From assembly GCA_024362935.1 (NCBI GenBank), contig JANCRA010000007.1, forward strand, positions 14,386,503 through 14,450,502: 64,000 nucleotides of DNA. The letters run 5' to 3'. Each line of letters starts with the position of its first letter. Positions within the stretch are counted from its first letter, which is position 1. Source of the stretch: Setophaga petechia (Eukaryota; Chordata; Aves; Passeriformes; Parulidae). Shown one piece after another: positions 44,171-62,032 of this stretch. The notes beneath the pieces are model-generated. The model had not been told where the DNA came from and did not search any database. It saw only the letters and a program-made list of their open reading frames with translations. The translations under genes were made by a program, and so were the position numbers.

Positions 44171-47100
44171 TCCATTGTCTTTCTTTAATTGCTCTTTAAA
44201 TGAAAATTAAAAATAGTTCCAGTGCCCACGATACTTGTGATAGCATCTTGATTATGAAGATAACTTCAAGAAAATGGAACATATAGATAATATATTGCAG
44301 GAATACAAGATAGTTTGAAAGTAATGTACCACAGCAGGCAGCCTCATGAGCATAATTCTGGTGTCTTTCTTTGCTTCACTACGTATTGTTTGCTTAATAA
44401 ATGGTTATTTATATTCCTAAAGGTGATGGGGTTTTTCTAGAGATCAATGTCACTGGTTTTGCTTTACTGTGGAAGAAGATACAAAGCATCAGTATCTAGC
44501 AGACTTTACCAGTCCAGGAGAAAGCTGGATTTTTGTTCTTTCCAGTTAAATCCTGGCCTGTGATCTCCAAAGCAGAAAATCAGAATCTATCACCTGCTAG
44601 TGATTTGCAGAACTTTGACAGCTTTAGATGAAATTTATAAAATTCTTGGCATTCTGTTTTCAAGAAAGATCTCTTGATTTAAGTTTAACATGATTAAATA
44701 TGAGACAGCCCAGACATTCCATAATAAGCATTTTCTAAAATATTGCTAGCTTCTGGTTATCAAGAACCTGCTAGTTTTTCAGCATCTGCAGGATGGGATA
44801 TTCAGGCTGACTTGAGGCACAGCCTTTGTTGGAGAATCAATACTGCTGTGCTCCTGATAATACGTTATTTTTGCAGCTTTTAAACATCTGAACAAACCAG
44901 AGCTGAAAAGTAAATTGTTAATTTTGTAAATGGTATGGTACAAATTTTTGTTCAAGAAAATTCTGAACTAGTTCTTGTAATCTTTTTCTATTCAATGCAC
45001 CTAAATAATTTTATGGCTATGGAATTTTTTAGTGGCTTATTTAGAGACAAGATAAAGATCTTACAAAATGTCTGTAATGTCATAGCAATATTTGATCTTT
45101 TGCAAACTTTCCTTAGAACTTTGAAGCAGATCCTGTGGAAGTATAATGGAGATTCCACCTTTCATGTTGATTTGGAATTTGGTTGCTTGCTTCAATTTTC
45201 TATTCAACTTTAATTGTCAAATACTCTAAATACTAATTTAGGAGCAAGATTACTGGTTATTAGTGAGAGGGAAGGTATCCCTACAATGTTTACAGTATAT
45301 ATATTTTCTGTAAGTTTGACAGAGTTTTTTCTTAAATGCATAGACAGGCTTGTAGTATGTAGACAGGCTGGTACACCCACGTAGGGGTTCCTGTTTCAAA
45401 GTTCCTGCCAGTCTGCTTGTTCTGTGACTCAGTAATGCATCTCCAAGTGAGGGCAAAGCAGACAGGCATTTTTGAAACAGCTCCTCTAAAAAAAAGAACA
45501 AGAGACTGAAATCAGGCAGTGAGGTGTGGGACCTGAGAAAATGTTACTTATTTGTTTAATAGATTAATAGGACTAACAATTCTATAGTTACATTCTTAAG
45601 TCATTAGCCACAAGTGTGTGCTTGCTCAAAAATAGTTTATGCTGTAAAGAAAATCAGATTCAGAACAGATACTTGGCCACTTTGTTTAACATATTCAGTG
45701 GTGTGTTTTAGAAATTGTGTATATCTGTTGTAAATCCTCAAAAATGTTCAAATTGTTACTATTCTAACTTCTAATTAAATATCTGGTTCTTTAGTGGCAA
45801 TGTAAGCTCATGTCTGGACCCATCTTCCATTTTCAGTGGACTGTGTAGACTGAATTATATAGACAGAGTGCTTCTAAAAGTTTGGACTGTGTCTAGATTT
45901 TTTTTTTTTAATGGCACCTTGCTCACATGTCACATATAAATCAGCCTTTACAACTTATCTGCATATTTATATTTTAGGTTGGCCCAAAATCACCACTTCT
46001 TAAACTACTTCACTAGCAACAAAAGCCCATATGGCAACTTGAATATTTATTCTCAGAATCCTGTCAAATAAATAGACAAAATACTCTCAGAAATTTTCAG
46101 AATGCCTAATTGCAAGGAAAGCTATTTCCACTGATATTGGTACTAATGAAATTAAAACAAGGAAGAAAACATTTTTATCAACCCATTTAACTCTCAACTA
46201 AACAATAATGGATAGGAAATGTTTAATGTATTAAGTGCTTGTAGAGATTAAAGTGGTGTTTAGATTCATGGATGATAATAAGTAGGCAGAGCTGAAAACC
46301 AAAAAGCCACAATAAACCAAACCCACACAAATAAAACCCCACAAAAAACTGCTGGAAGTTTTCAGGATGTCTATACTGTGACAGGATACTGTAGTATACG
46401 TTTTATGATTGCCATTTAATTTTAACTACTTAAAGAATACCACATTATATTTTACTGTTATCACTGTCTTTACCAGCTTTTTTGCTAGTTTAATGGGCTT
46501 TGAATCCCATATAAATAAAATAAATAAGGAGGTGGTGTAGAGACACTTCTGCAGATACTTCTTTAAATATAAAAACACTGAGCTGTCAGAGGTAAGGAGA
46601 ACTCTTATAGATTTTAGAAAAAACTCTGATAAAATAATGAGTCATTCTGTCATGATAAGGAATTCATTTTCTTTTTAAGATTAATGTTTGTACGAGTAGA
46701 AAGACAGTGAGCCAAAACAGTGCAGACTTAGCAATGGAATTTTCTCTTAAGAGCAGACTTTACCTCACTGGTTTTCTGAATACCTTTCCTTTTTTCTTGA
46801 TATATTTGAGCAAATAGCATCTTTATTTACACTGCTGACTGTATGTTTTGGATATGGCCATCAGAGGCATGAGTTGCTCTCTGAACTCCTGATTCTGGCT
46901 GAAGCAGGCGTTTCCACACTTGACAGGTGGGGTGAGCCCAGTGGCACCAGTGGTATCACTGCTGATCTTCAGGGGGTTTTACTGACACAACCTTAGGCAC
47001 TATCAGTAGCTAATATATTGCTACTGGTACAGCATTCAAGAATATTCAATTAGAAAGCTACTTCAGATTCCTCCTGGTTCCACAGCTGTGCAGTTTGTAT

Positions 47101-47634
47101 TTGGGTTTTTTAAATGGTGAAGAAAAAAGGAGTACAAAGAAAAGGTTGTGATTTCTGGTGCTTTCCAAGGGGAAGTTGGTTGAGTTAGTGTTATATAGAC
47201 TGGTATAGTTAAAATCAACCTGATGCTCATTTTCACACATGATATCTACAAAGATGTCTTTAACAGACATGCTTCTCTGAATCATGTGCTACAAAAGGCA
47301 CACTTTGAATGACAAAGAGCATGAGTGGGACTTTTTTCCCTCTTTTTGATGTTCAATTTAGAGTACTGGTAAAAGGTTTTGGCTTGCAGAAAACCTTTTT
47401 AGTGGCATGCTGAAAGCTTGAGTGCCAGAACTAAATTCCGTGTTAAAACCTCTTTTAAAGAGAATATATCCACACATGAACACAGGATCCATGCTCCTTC
47501 ATAAAATGCTTTATGAGCATTTAATAAAGCCCTGACATTTTTAAAAGGTTTTTTTTAAATCACCTGCCTACTGGCACTTGACTATTTGCATAAGACAACC
47601 TGTCCACTTCTCTTCTTCTAAAAGCTAGGATTCT

Positions 47635-47680
47635 AGGATTTGGTGAAATCTGCCAGGATTTGGTGAAATCTGGCAGGACA
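47635..47680. repeat. Tandem duplication, 20-bp period
   Basis: The segment aggatttggtgaaatctgcc is followed directly by aggatttggtgaaatctggc, differing by one base. A partial third copy (aggaca) follows. Confidence 0.93.
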
Positions 47681-50600
47681 GGACATGTGCACAATGGGCT
47701 CTCTAGTCAGCAGGCTTTGAGAAGTTGCACTTTACAATATAGAGCAATATAGAAGAGGAGCTTTTGTATACTTGCAAATAGATTAGACTGAAGGAAATAT
47801 GCAGGAGGGTCTATGAAGCATACCTGCCAGATAAATTAGAGGTGGTCTTGATCTGAGTCCAGCCTGTGTCAAAGCTCAGCTCTGGGAATTCAGTTCAGAT
47901 TTCTTTGATAAAATGGGGCTATAGCCTTCACAGTTCAATCTTTGATCCCCAAGACAGCCTTGAATGTGGGATTTTAGTTTTGACACAGCCTGTAGAGAAA
48001 TTAATGATATTTTACCATAGGTTTCCAGCTCAGTTCCAGCTTGAGTAATTTGCAAGTCTGCTGGCACTATTTAGCCCACACAGACCATGAAGTCGACCGT
48101 AAGTCCAAGTTGATGGAAAATCAATATTGCTAGAACAGAGTGACAGATGTTGATTATCATAAAATGTCTGTTTAAGCATTTTGTATGTATCATTTCCTCA
48201 CTGCAAACACCTGAATTTTTTGTAGAAGTTACAAAGTAATTGTACTTAAAGATGTGGACTCGTCTGCTAAAGAAATTTTCAGAATACATATGCCAAAAAA
48301 TGACTGCTGTCGTTATTACTGTTGCTGCTCAGGGGAGCTATTCAGATGCCTCATTTATTGGAGCTTAATAGATTAAAAGTCCAAATTGAGTCTCATGATA
48401 TAAACCTAATCAAATTCTAATCTACATAATTTTCCCATAAGCAGCATCGGGAAATTTGTTTAATTTATGTTTCAGTGGTTGCCAATCAGATGTTGGACAA
48501 CACTGTTACTTTTATTTTTCAAATATTTGAATTGATTACTTGCTATGATATCTGTCTTTGCTCTTCTTTTTACACTAAGGAAAAATTCACTTTTTTTGAT
48601 ATAATGACTTAATGTAGAGTCTCGTCTTACATGCCAATATATCATTTTTAGTGGTGAGTTTTCCATTTTGTTTCTAGTTATTGAATACCTGTCTCTCTAA
48701 AATAGGTAATGTAGCTTAATTTATTTGATAATTTTTATTCAGCGTATTTATTTTTTGCCTGAGGTCTAAATATGAAGAGTTGACTAATCATTAAACTGAA
48801 AGGAGTTTGCCATTGTTATATACTAAATCATTTGAGCTGCAAACCTGTGCTACAGTTAGATGCTACTAACTTTGTGCCCTAGAAGCACCTAGTGTAGAAA
48901 ACTATTAAATAGTAAATGAAGAGTAGGAACAATTAAAAAATAAAATTTATAAAAAAGTAGCTAAAAAGGGGAAATTTAATTTTGTTTACTGCATAGAGAA
49001 ATAGAATTTTCATTCAGGCAGACTTGAGGGAAGTACATATTATCTTTCTTAAAGTGAGAAAAATAGGAAGAAATGAACATTAAGGCTGTGCTCTGCAAAG
49101 TATTAATAAAGAAAGCCCATTTGTTTTGGTAGTTTTGGGTTGTGTAAGCTTCTGGTGAACCTTGGCAGAGTTATGGTTTGGGTAATTACCACATAAGATT
49201 TTGTGAAGGGAAAAAGATTACTACAAAGTCAACAGCAAAAAAACCTAGGCAGTTTCAGGTGGACTTTGTTTTTTGGGGTGTGTATGATAGTGAAACTCAA
49301 AATGGCACTGAAACTGGGAAGAGATTTATATAAGTACCTGTTAAAAGACCCCTCTAAGTTATACATTATTCTGCCCTAGGATTAAAATATTACACTTTTC
49401 TAATATATTATGCTGTTCACAATTGAAATGGAATCAATGTGGTGTGATTCAATGCTAGACCTCAAGATGATGAAACTACAATCCTTCTCTTGATCTTTGT
49501 TTTTACAGCTTAATCCTACCTTGTTAGAGCAGCCCAAGAACCAGCAGGCCTATAAATCATTTACACTTTCAGCACAGGGGGCCACTTACTCATCCAGGAA
49601 TGGATCTCACACTTTGGGGAGCGGAAACTAGCATTGAGCCCACTGCCCTGTGCTTCCATGGGAGCTTTGATTTGGATATTTTCGCTGTAGGTTTCTGTAA
49701 TTCAGCAGAAAGTGAGCAAAGGGACATTAGAGAAGAGCGCTTTCTTGCCAGAAAGTGGCAGCTGGTTCTGTGTGACGTTGTCTCTCAGAGTTCAAAGCTC
49801 CAGTGTTGTTCTATTCCCAAAGCACTGGAGGGTTGCTAAAGTTGAGAAAGGTGTCCTTCTTCAGCCTCCATTTTCTCTAATTTTACCTTGGCCTATGTTT
49901 GGGCCTGCAGCATCTCTGAAGATGCTCTCTCTCTCTGAGAGAGCTAGGAGCTTATGTAGTCACATCTGGCCTCCCACATTCCCCTTTTTTTCCAGACCTT
50001 TAGCGATAATCTCCAAAAGATTATTGGATATTCAGCACAAATCACAGTAAAACTCAGAACTGAAGCCAGAATTTAGGATTTCCAGGTTCTCAGGCCAAAC
50101 TACAGCTCTCTGTCTCAGACCCCATGGGACACTGAAGCTAGAATTGTTTCTAAATTGAATGGCTGTAACAGATTCCCATGAATGTCAGCAGCTCTTTAGC
50201 TGCATGACTGCTGCTGAACTTTCCAGGTATACCCAAGGGCTGTACTTTGGAGAATAACAGGTATGGTCTATCATTCAATTGAATTCACAGGAATATTAAT
50301 GACATTGTCAGCAAACAGTAGCAAAGGGATACAACTGTGAGGTCCTTTCTGAGAATTATTTCTTTTTGGCTGCCTCTGCTTAATGAAAATACTTGTCCCA
50401 TATTTCTGCATGATAACCTGTCGAGGGCATGTTTGGCAGTTCACCACTTATGTGTTATTCATATATGCTCAAAATATTATTGTTGTCTCATATTCTTTAG
50501 GTGAACCAGAGGTAGCTGGATGTACATGTGCTTTTTAAATTATATTTGAGGACTTTAGTGCATATATCACCCAGTGAATGCCATGACATCTTTCCCTAAA

Positions 50601-51893
50601 ATAGCATTATTTAAAGGGTGCTATCAATTTACAAGGTGCTTTAATAACAAGGCCACAGCCTTTAGGTCTGTCAAGTGGATTTTCATTTTGGGATAGTGCC
50701 TTCTGCCTGCACAGAGTTCCAGTTTAGTAAAATGTATATCTTTGAAAAGGAAGGGAGGAAAAGAAGAAAGGAGCAGAGAAAAAGGGGGAAAGAATCCTAA
50801 AGGATCCATTATGGTCCTTAAGAACAGAGGCTATCTTATAAATGTAGCATAAAAATCCATTTTTGTGAATATGCCCATCTGGGTCTTGGTGGAGTCAATG
50901 GAACAGAAGCAGTGCACATCCACAAGACAGATTTCCCTCTACATTGAAACCCCAGTGAACCTTTATCGGTCCCCTCAGCAAACTCTAAGAATATATTTAC
51001 TGCTATGAAGAGCAAACTTTCCTGCATTTTGTGGGACATTACTCAGTTAAGTAACCTGCAAAGAAACAAAAATTAGTGGTTTATGGCCAGCACAATCAAC
51101 AGATCATTTGGCCATCAGGTTGCTCACACATAAGCAGAGCAAAATTGGTCGTTCTTTCGGTGGAAAAAAGGCGTGTTTAGCCATGATAGTATTCTGTCAT
51201 TTTGAACTTTACTGCAGTGCCACTGTGGATCTCAGAATACCTGCATGTTACTGCTGAGACACAGTTAGTGCCTCCCTGGGAGGACCATGGGTCAGCTGGC
51301 TCAAGAGGCACAGAGCTCATGATCCTAGTGCTGCTCATCCCTTTGTTGGTGGAATTTTATAAGGGACAGTGAGGTTTCATACCCACCTGGCCATGCTGAG
51401 CTCAGAGCAGGGGAGTGCTTGCATCTCCTGGTAAAAAGAGCTTGCCTGCTATTACCGAGGAAATTTCCCCTGTGCTCTCTTTCCACAAAGGTGAGAACAT
51501 CTTTAAGACTTAGACTTTTGCTTCTGATGTAATGGATTGGTTTTTGCCTACTTCTGTGAGCAGTAGTACCTTAGAGGGAGCTGGGAAATGCTCTTTGCTC
51601 AAAGTCAAGACGTTGAACCATCAGCTTTCTGCAGAGAACTGCAGGAGGCTCAAACTCCTTCAGAGCAGGTAGCTGAAGAGAGACATGGGAGTCCCTGCCT
51701 GCCAGGGAGGGATGCTGCTGCCAAGAGAGAAGCAGTGACTGCTGACTGCCAAGGCCTGATTTGGAGCATGTCAGGAGCCCAAAACCTGTGTTCCTCTCAG
51801 AACTGTGATATTCTTAATCCACTGCTTGGCAGTATCTTGTTGCAGAGACAGAGAGGGGTAGTCTGCCTCCTATTGAAGCTTCCTCAGTTTGGT

Positions 51894-52240
51894 AAGGGAG
51901 ACCTCATTGCTCTCTCCAGCTACCTGGAAGGAGGTGGTAGTGAGCTGGGAGCTGGTCTCTTCTCCCTTGTTACCAGTGAAAGGACAAAAGGAAATGGCCT
52001 AAGAGAGGTTTAGATTGGGTATTAGTGAAAATTTTTTCACTGTAAGCGTTGTCAAGCATTTTAACAACATTCCCTGGCTGCCCAGGGAAGTGTTGGAGTC
52101 ACCATCCCTGGAGGTATTTAGGAGACATTTAGGTGTGACACTTAGTGACATGGTTTAGTGGTGAACTTGGTAGTGCTGGGTTAGTGGTTGGACTTGATGA
52201 TTTTAAAGGACACTTCAGACCAAAATGATTCTATAACTCT
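51894..52240 (+). mobile_element. CR1 LINE fragment, 3' end
   Basis: About 350 bp of the CR1 3' region, 5'-truncated as usual for this family. Recognisable pieces in order are GGGAGACCTCATTGCTCTCT, GGTTTAGATTGGGTATTAG, GGCTGCCCAGGGAAGTGTTG, GAGTCACCATCCCTGGAGGT, GGTTGGACTTGATGATTTTA and a terminal AATGATTCTATAACTC tail. Against the CR1 consensus as I remember it, roughly 11 bases seem to be missing near 52000 (between GGCCTAAG and AGGTTTAG). The 141-codon open frame at 51588-52013 overlaps this element and is not a host gene. Confidence 0.93.
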
Positions 52241-55200
52241 TATGTTGAAGTGATTATCACCATAGCCAGTGGGGGTGGGTTGACTGTGACTGGCAACTAA
52301 GTTCCACAGTGAGAAAAAAGGCTTATGGCCTGAGGTAAAGCCAGTGAACCACTCTCCCAATACAGAAGTTTAGTACCAGCTGCAGTGACTGCTGGAAGTG
52401 ATATGAGTTTGCTTTACCTCCTAATTGTGGGCAAAGAGAATTCCCTTCTCCAGAAGTCTCCCCACTGTCATTGCTTTTCCTTCCACAGGCACCGTGCTCA
52501 GACTTGCACAGGCATGTGAGTTTTACTGCAGAGGTTGCTCTGGTTAAGCAATTGTAGCCAGAGCTCCCCCAGTTGTTTGTAGAACAAGGAGATACTGTGT
52601 TTGTAAGATCACAACTATCAGCCCTGTTTTATGATTTTTATGAGCATTAATGGAACAAGGTTTGGGGACTGAAGGAGAAAATGGAATATGAAAAGGAAAA
52701 TGAAAAGAGGCTGTGAGGAAAGCATGTCATTTCTAAATGAATGCTCTGTGCAGAGGAATTGAATCTTTTCACAGCTGAAAATGGATCTTAAATCTGATGC
52801 CTTAGCTTGTTTCAGCTTCTGTAATGAAATAGAGTTTTCCTAATACCCTGTGACCTGAATTTCTCCCTGCTTTATGGGTGCTATTCCTTGACGTACAAAC
52901 CTGTATTTTCTCAAGTCAGCATTTGATGATGGATGTCAAAATACAGGTCATGTATTATGCATATAGCATTACCGATTTAAGGTGTTTACTTGTCAAGTTG
53001 AAGAAATTCAAAAATGTCACATTCACTGAATCTGCACAGCTGTCACTTGTAGTTTTTCATGCCTTTAAATGAAAGTTCTGATAAAGCAGGTTAGTTTCCT
53101 GCACTTTTTTTTTTGTTTTGTTTTCTCTTCTGGAGCTAAAAAATAGACAACCTGTGTATGGAAATTAGTTTGTGACTTGGGTTCAGGAATGTATCTTGAA
53201 GGTGTTTGATAGCACACAAAATCCCCAAATATTTCCTTTTCCTGGAAATATTCCACAATTCTTATATTTCTTAAAAGTAAATTTGTAGAAGTGTCTGAAT
53301 TAAGTACGAGCGAGGAAATTAAATTATCAGATACTTCTCACATCTTTCAAGTCAGTAGGATGAAAAATATTAAGGCAAGAGTCTATTTTTCATTCAAGGA
53401 GAAAACACAATCCCTTTAACATGCTTCCTGCATTTCAGACTGAATGCACTATGTGTGCAGTGTGCAATTACAGAGCTTCTGACAGTCTGTGTCTAACAAA
53501 AATGCCACATTTACTTCAATCTTCTGACATCATGCCAGGAAGACAAATATTCTAAGGGTTACAGAGGTGGCTACAAATGGCCTTCGATGGAGAGTGTGCG
53601 TGTCTCTGTGTATGTGCACGTTGCAGTGAAGGGGAGGCAAGAAGAACTTGCACATTTAGCTGAGTTACATACACTAGCTTACTTCAATTTGCTTTAACTG
53701 GCAGGAAAAAACTGCTGAGCTCCTACCACCTGAAGGGCCTGATTCACTAGAAGGTGGTTTAGGAAGTGTGCCCTGAGATGTGGGGAAGAGGGTTCAGGAA
53801 AAAAGGGAGAAGCAGAGCCTCCAGGGATACTCCCAGCAGTACAATCCCTGCAGTGCATGAGAACAATAATTAGTTTTGCTTACTTTTATATAAGCGAGCA
53901 TGAAAGGTCATCATGCTGCCATTTTGACTTGTAATTCAGCAGGGGACCCAACTGGGCCTGCCACCTTATCTGCTCAAGGAATCTGCAGCTACCTGAGCTT
54001 TTTCTAATGTGACAAAGGCTGTATCTTGCATCTCCTAAAAGAATGCATTGCATAATACAAGACAAGACACTGGATCCTGCTGCAGAAGGAAGTATCACAC
54101 TAATACCCCCCTGTCCTCACATAGCATTTCCTCCCCTTGGAGTCCCACTTTAGTTTTTCTGCTGCTGTGAGAGTGTCAGTGTTACCTGTAACTTACAAGG
54201 TGGTGACTGAAAGACTTCTGTCAGACTGGTGAGCCTGAGGAATCTCAGGCTCTGCCATGAAGAGATAAACATTCAAAGGGCCAAAACAGCTCTCATAGTG
54301 CCAGACACAAGGAAACATCTGCAAACTTAAACTGGCTGGGACCACAACTCACTGTCACCAAGCTGGTCTTTGTGAGTTCAGCACCACAGGTGGTGTTACA
54401 TGGCTGATTGTTAACACTTGCCTCTAAGAAATCTGCTTTATAAAGATTTTCTATCCACTGGTAATATTATATAGAATTTCTCTACTGACTTAGGTTTCCC
54501 TATGGCAATGTTTTTGTCTTACAAGCCTGTTGAAGATATCATATCTGCTTCTTTTCTCCTGAGGAATTTCTTCACAGACTTTCCACTCTCTTTTAAAGCT
54601 ATCCTGTCTGTACAATTACCATGTTGCATCTAGTTTTCTTGTGATAGTCAGAATGAAATTCATACCAGTACCCTCTGCAGAACTAGGAAAGTCTCTTCCC
54701 AGTGATTCTAGTTTTATTACCTGCATATTCTCAATGTGATACAGACAAAACATAGAGATAGATGAATGGAAGGAGAACATTAAATCAAGAAAACCAGATC
54801 TCGTGGTCCTTGTAGTTTAGGGGCAGTTTAAGAGAGATGTAATTATCACTGGAAGAGAAATCTTAAGTCCTTAAGACAATATAAACCAGTATGATATGCT
54901 AACAAGTACAATTTAGAGATTTCCTGGTTTGTAAATTGGTCCCCAAATTGAAGGCAAGGTATCATATAATCATCCTCTGAATTTAGTACCAGGTGAATGT
55001 ATCCATGAATTTAACAGAGTGAAACAATTTCCACACTGCAAGAAGATTGTAAATTTAAGTCAGCAATTAATTTGGCTGTGAATAAGTTGAGAAGAAGTGT
55101 ATGGAGAATTCAACACTAGTGACAAAGGACCAAAGGGCTGTCACCTGGATGTCAGGCATGAAGTCAAAGGACTTGGGAATAATATGGCAAAAAAAAAAAA

Positions 55201-56145
55201 ATGGAATGTCTTTTTTTTTGTTAAGTGTGGTTTAAAAGTAAACTTGGCTCAATTTTATTCCTAGCCAACAAATATTTGTCTAAAAATGCTGCCTTGATAT
55301 TGGTCTATTGGTCTATGAAACCGTAAAGTGACTTTCTAGCTTTACCATCACTTCTGCAATGACATTAAATGAGCATTCACATGTTTTCTATATTTTCTAT
55401 AGCTTTACTGGAAAAGGAGGATGGAATGCACTAGTCAGTCTCAGTGGTGAATTTCCAGTCCTGCTATTGCATGGGCTTTTGTATAACTACCCATTTTTCA
55501 GTACTTACAATCAAACTCCAAAAGGTTTTGCTTGGGTATTTTTTATTTGAAGGAAAAAAAAAAAATAAAAACACTCTATGTCAGGAGCTCCATTTCAAAC
55601 AGTAGACAATCTGGCTGAAAACAGTCTTTTTTAGAGGTGAATGTTGCTGGTCTCCAGTTGTTTTTTTTTCTGTGACTGCCTTCCAACATGTTTCTTCTTC
55701 CACCTTTGTTTCCTTCAAATTGTCACTCTTTCCAGTTCTTTTCAAGCAGTCCTCTCACATACCATTTGAAAGCCTGTGTCTCTTTCCTTTCATCCTATCT
55801 TTTTGTCTTGTAGACTGGACCCTTCTATCCCAGTATTCCTACAATTGTAATCCTCATAGAAATGCATATTATAAATGGTACACATGAAAATTACAAAGAC
55901 CCTACCATGTGTGGATGATAATGCTCTTGGAAAACAGTTGGATAATTTTAAATCTTGATTTCTGCTCAAACCTAAAACTGTCTAATGGAAGCAGTTTGTT
56001 CCTCATGGTTGTATTACCATTTACAAACAGTACTCTTTAAAATCTTAGTTGCTGTTTAAGCAAAGGTCTTTGCTTTGAAATGTTTTTTTTTTTTGTTTGA
56101 GTTGGTTTTGGGGTTTTTTGTGTGTATGTAGTTTGTCCTATGTAA

Positions 56146-56997
<852 letters not shown>

Positions 56998-57081
56998 CTA
57001 AGCCTGGCAAACTTCTGCCTTTGGTTTCAATCAGTCAGGAAAAAAACAGTGGAACCCACATTCTAATGATAACTGAACTGG
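56998..57081 (+). CDS. KCNMA1: KCNMA1 cassette exon, 28-residue insert before the calcium bowl
   Basis: This 84-bp exon is a multiple of three and has the same phase at both ends, so it can be included or skipped without a frame change. It encodes Ala (completed from G|CT) and then 27 residues, KPGKLLPLVSISQEKNSG followed by THILMITEL. An insert of this kind at this site of RCK2 is known in vertebrate Slo1 isoforms, and it includes KPGK and QEKNSGTHILMITEL motifs. The mammalian version I remember reads KLPL rather than KLLPL, one residue shorter, which should be checked. The acceptor is ttactag (56991-56997) and the donor gtaagaag (57082). Inclusion gives ITEL-A...ITEL-V before the calcium bowl. 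Confidence 0.93.
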
Positions 57082-59646
<2,565 letters not shown>

Positions 59647-61927
59647 TGAAGATGGAGAATCTTTTCCAAAGGTAGGCAGGAGATGTTTTTTTCTTAGGTG
59701 TCAAGAGAATTTCGGAACCTAAGCTAGGTTATTTTCTTAGTTGGACGTGGAGACTATAACTGAGATATCTAGGACTTCGATGAGTCCACAATTTTATAAG
59801 GAAACAGTCTCATGTCAGGTTTTAAGGATCATGCTTTCAAAAAAAATTGTCCCTTCTGCCTAAAATCCAGACAAATTCAGTGTGTCAGTCCCTGTGCTCA
59901 CCATTCTTGTCAGACAGCATCAACTGTGTTTTGAGCTTTTAATTTCCTGTAGTCGTGAGCAATGCTCTGAGTATGAGTGCTGGGGGACACTGATAGAACT
60001 CCACAAAAGCCATTGTACACATCTCATGAACTCCATTTGTGTGAAGGGAGGTTATCCTCCCTTTTTCATATGAATTTTCTTATTAATCAAAACTTCAGTG
60101 CATGCCAGAAACTACAGATGGTGGCCTTTTGTTTGCAGTATAACACAGTTCTGAAGCAAACCCCTCAGTCATGCTCCTTTTCATCCTCCTCATACTGGCC
60201 AAGTTTCCAGACCAGTCTTTAAAAGGATCTAAAGATCCTCTGTGTGAGCTACACTTCTTTCAGAGGGACCTTAAACTCTGCTAGATACAGAAAGGATGTA
60301 GTCTTTTTTAAATCTGAGCATGGGCTTTCTGAGCTCACTATGGAATAAAGATCCTTAGTGCTGGGAAAGGTCTGTTGTAGACCCCAAGTAATACTGTATA
60401 TGAGCAGATGGGTTTCTCTAAAGGAGCCAAGTCTGACCTTCACCTGAATTCAGAATGAAACTTTTTTGCTTTTAAGAAAAATTTATAGTGATCTTTATGA
60501 TATATTATTTGTATTTCATATTTATGTATCTGTATTTTTTAGTTTTCCCTGCTATATTTTCCATATGTTCCATCCACAGATAAAATTTTATTATATATAT
60601 TATTATATAATTTATATATTCACATTATAAATGGGCATAATTTAACATGAAGGTTCCAAATGTTACTTAGAGCTGTTTATCTACTCCCATTATTATCTAA
60701 GCCAATGTCTCTGAATGTATTGTTTAGTAGGGCACTTCAGAATCAAGAAAAAGTAGGGTTAATCCTTCTGGTTGCCGCAGAAAGGGAGTGAGATACTGTG
60801 AGATCATTGCTTCCTTGTGCAAAGGTGTCTCAAGTAAATAATAGTGATGCAATAAAAAATAGGTACAACATGCCTGTTCAGAAATTTTAATATTTTTAGT
60901 TATTGCTAGCTTTTATTAACTCTTAGTTTTGGGCAACATGCCCCTCTGTTTTTGCACTTCCATTCCATAAAAGTTCTTTTTCTAAACATTTTCACATCTA
61001 TGTGGTCATATTATGTGCCAGGGACAGTGCAGCCTGAAGCCAGAGGAATGTGATAACAAGAGTAGAAAATTCTCTACTTAAAAAAAATACTAATCAAGAA
61101 GAAAGGCAAGGATTCAGTCAGTTAGAATTGTCTGTCTTTTCTTTCACCAGTTTTTTGATCAGTGGCAGTGTTACTTTCTCTTTATTCCTCAAAGGCCCAG
61201 CAAGGAGTTGGAGAAGTGCAATTCTTCCTGACCACTTAGAAAGTGTAAAATGTGTGAGATGTTTTCCCTTTACTATCTATATTCTCATGGGGAAGGTGTG
61301 TTATCCTTTTACTACTTCTCCAAGGAAAAGAGTGCTTCTCACAGAAACCAATCTGTTTTCACTATATTATTTCTTACCTTTCTTTTTTTTTCCTAAAGTA
61401 CACTTACTTTAGCAAACAGTTTCTATTTAATGTATCTAACTTCATACTTTCCAATATGGGCAAATGAACCTGAAATCCTAGCTAAATTGTGAGATCTGTG
61501 GGCATGCTTTCATCCCATGGATTTCACAGGAATTCTGTAAGACATATATAATGTGCACTCTGCTGCCTTTTGCCAGCTCACTTGGAGACAAGTATATAGT
61601 TCATTATTCTATCTGTTTAGTAATTCAATGGGTTTTACTGCTTATTTTTTGATAGAAAGAATGCAGTTTATGATTTCTGTTGGTATCTATATAACGAAAA
61701 TTTGTTACATAGTGTGCAATGCAAATATTCATGAACTGCTTCCTTAAGAATGAATCTCTTCCCACAGTAGTAGGGTTTTGTAGTAAACAAAAGTCGAATA
61801 ACAGCCATGCATACAGTATTATTTCTGACCTGTGGGTCATTTGAAATATGCATATAGATGTATGTATAGGGAAAAGAGCTACAAAATACATTCGAATTAA
61901 TTTGCTTAAGTATTCCATTATTGGACA

Positions 61928-61941
61928 ATAATAATAATAAT
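61928..61941. repeat. Short AAT microsatellite
   Basis: About four to five units of aat. Trivial simple repeat. Confidence 0.9.
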
Positions 61942-62032
61942 TCCAGAGTATTAATCAATATTAAACTATAATTTTATTTTTTATAGTTTTATAATATTGA
62001 AGTAGTGCATTAAACCCAACTCACAAATCACA

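Noticed and set aside
51588..52013. 141-codon open frame
   Set aside because: Its 3' third lies in the CR1 element and the rest resembles no protein I know.
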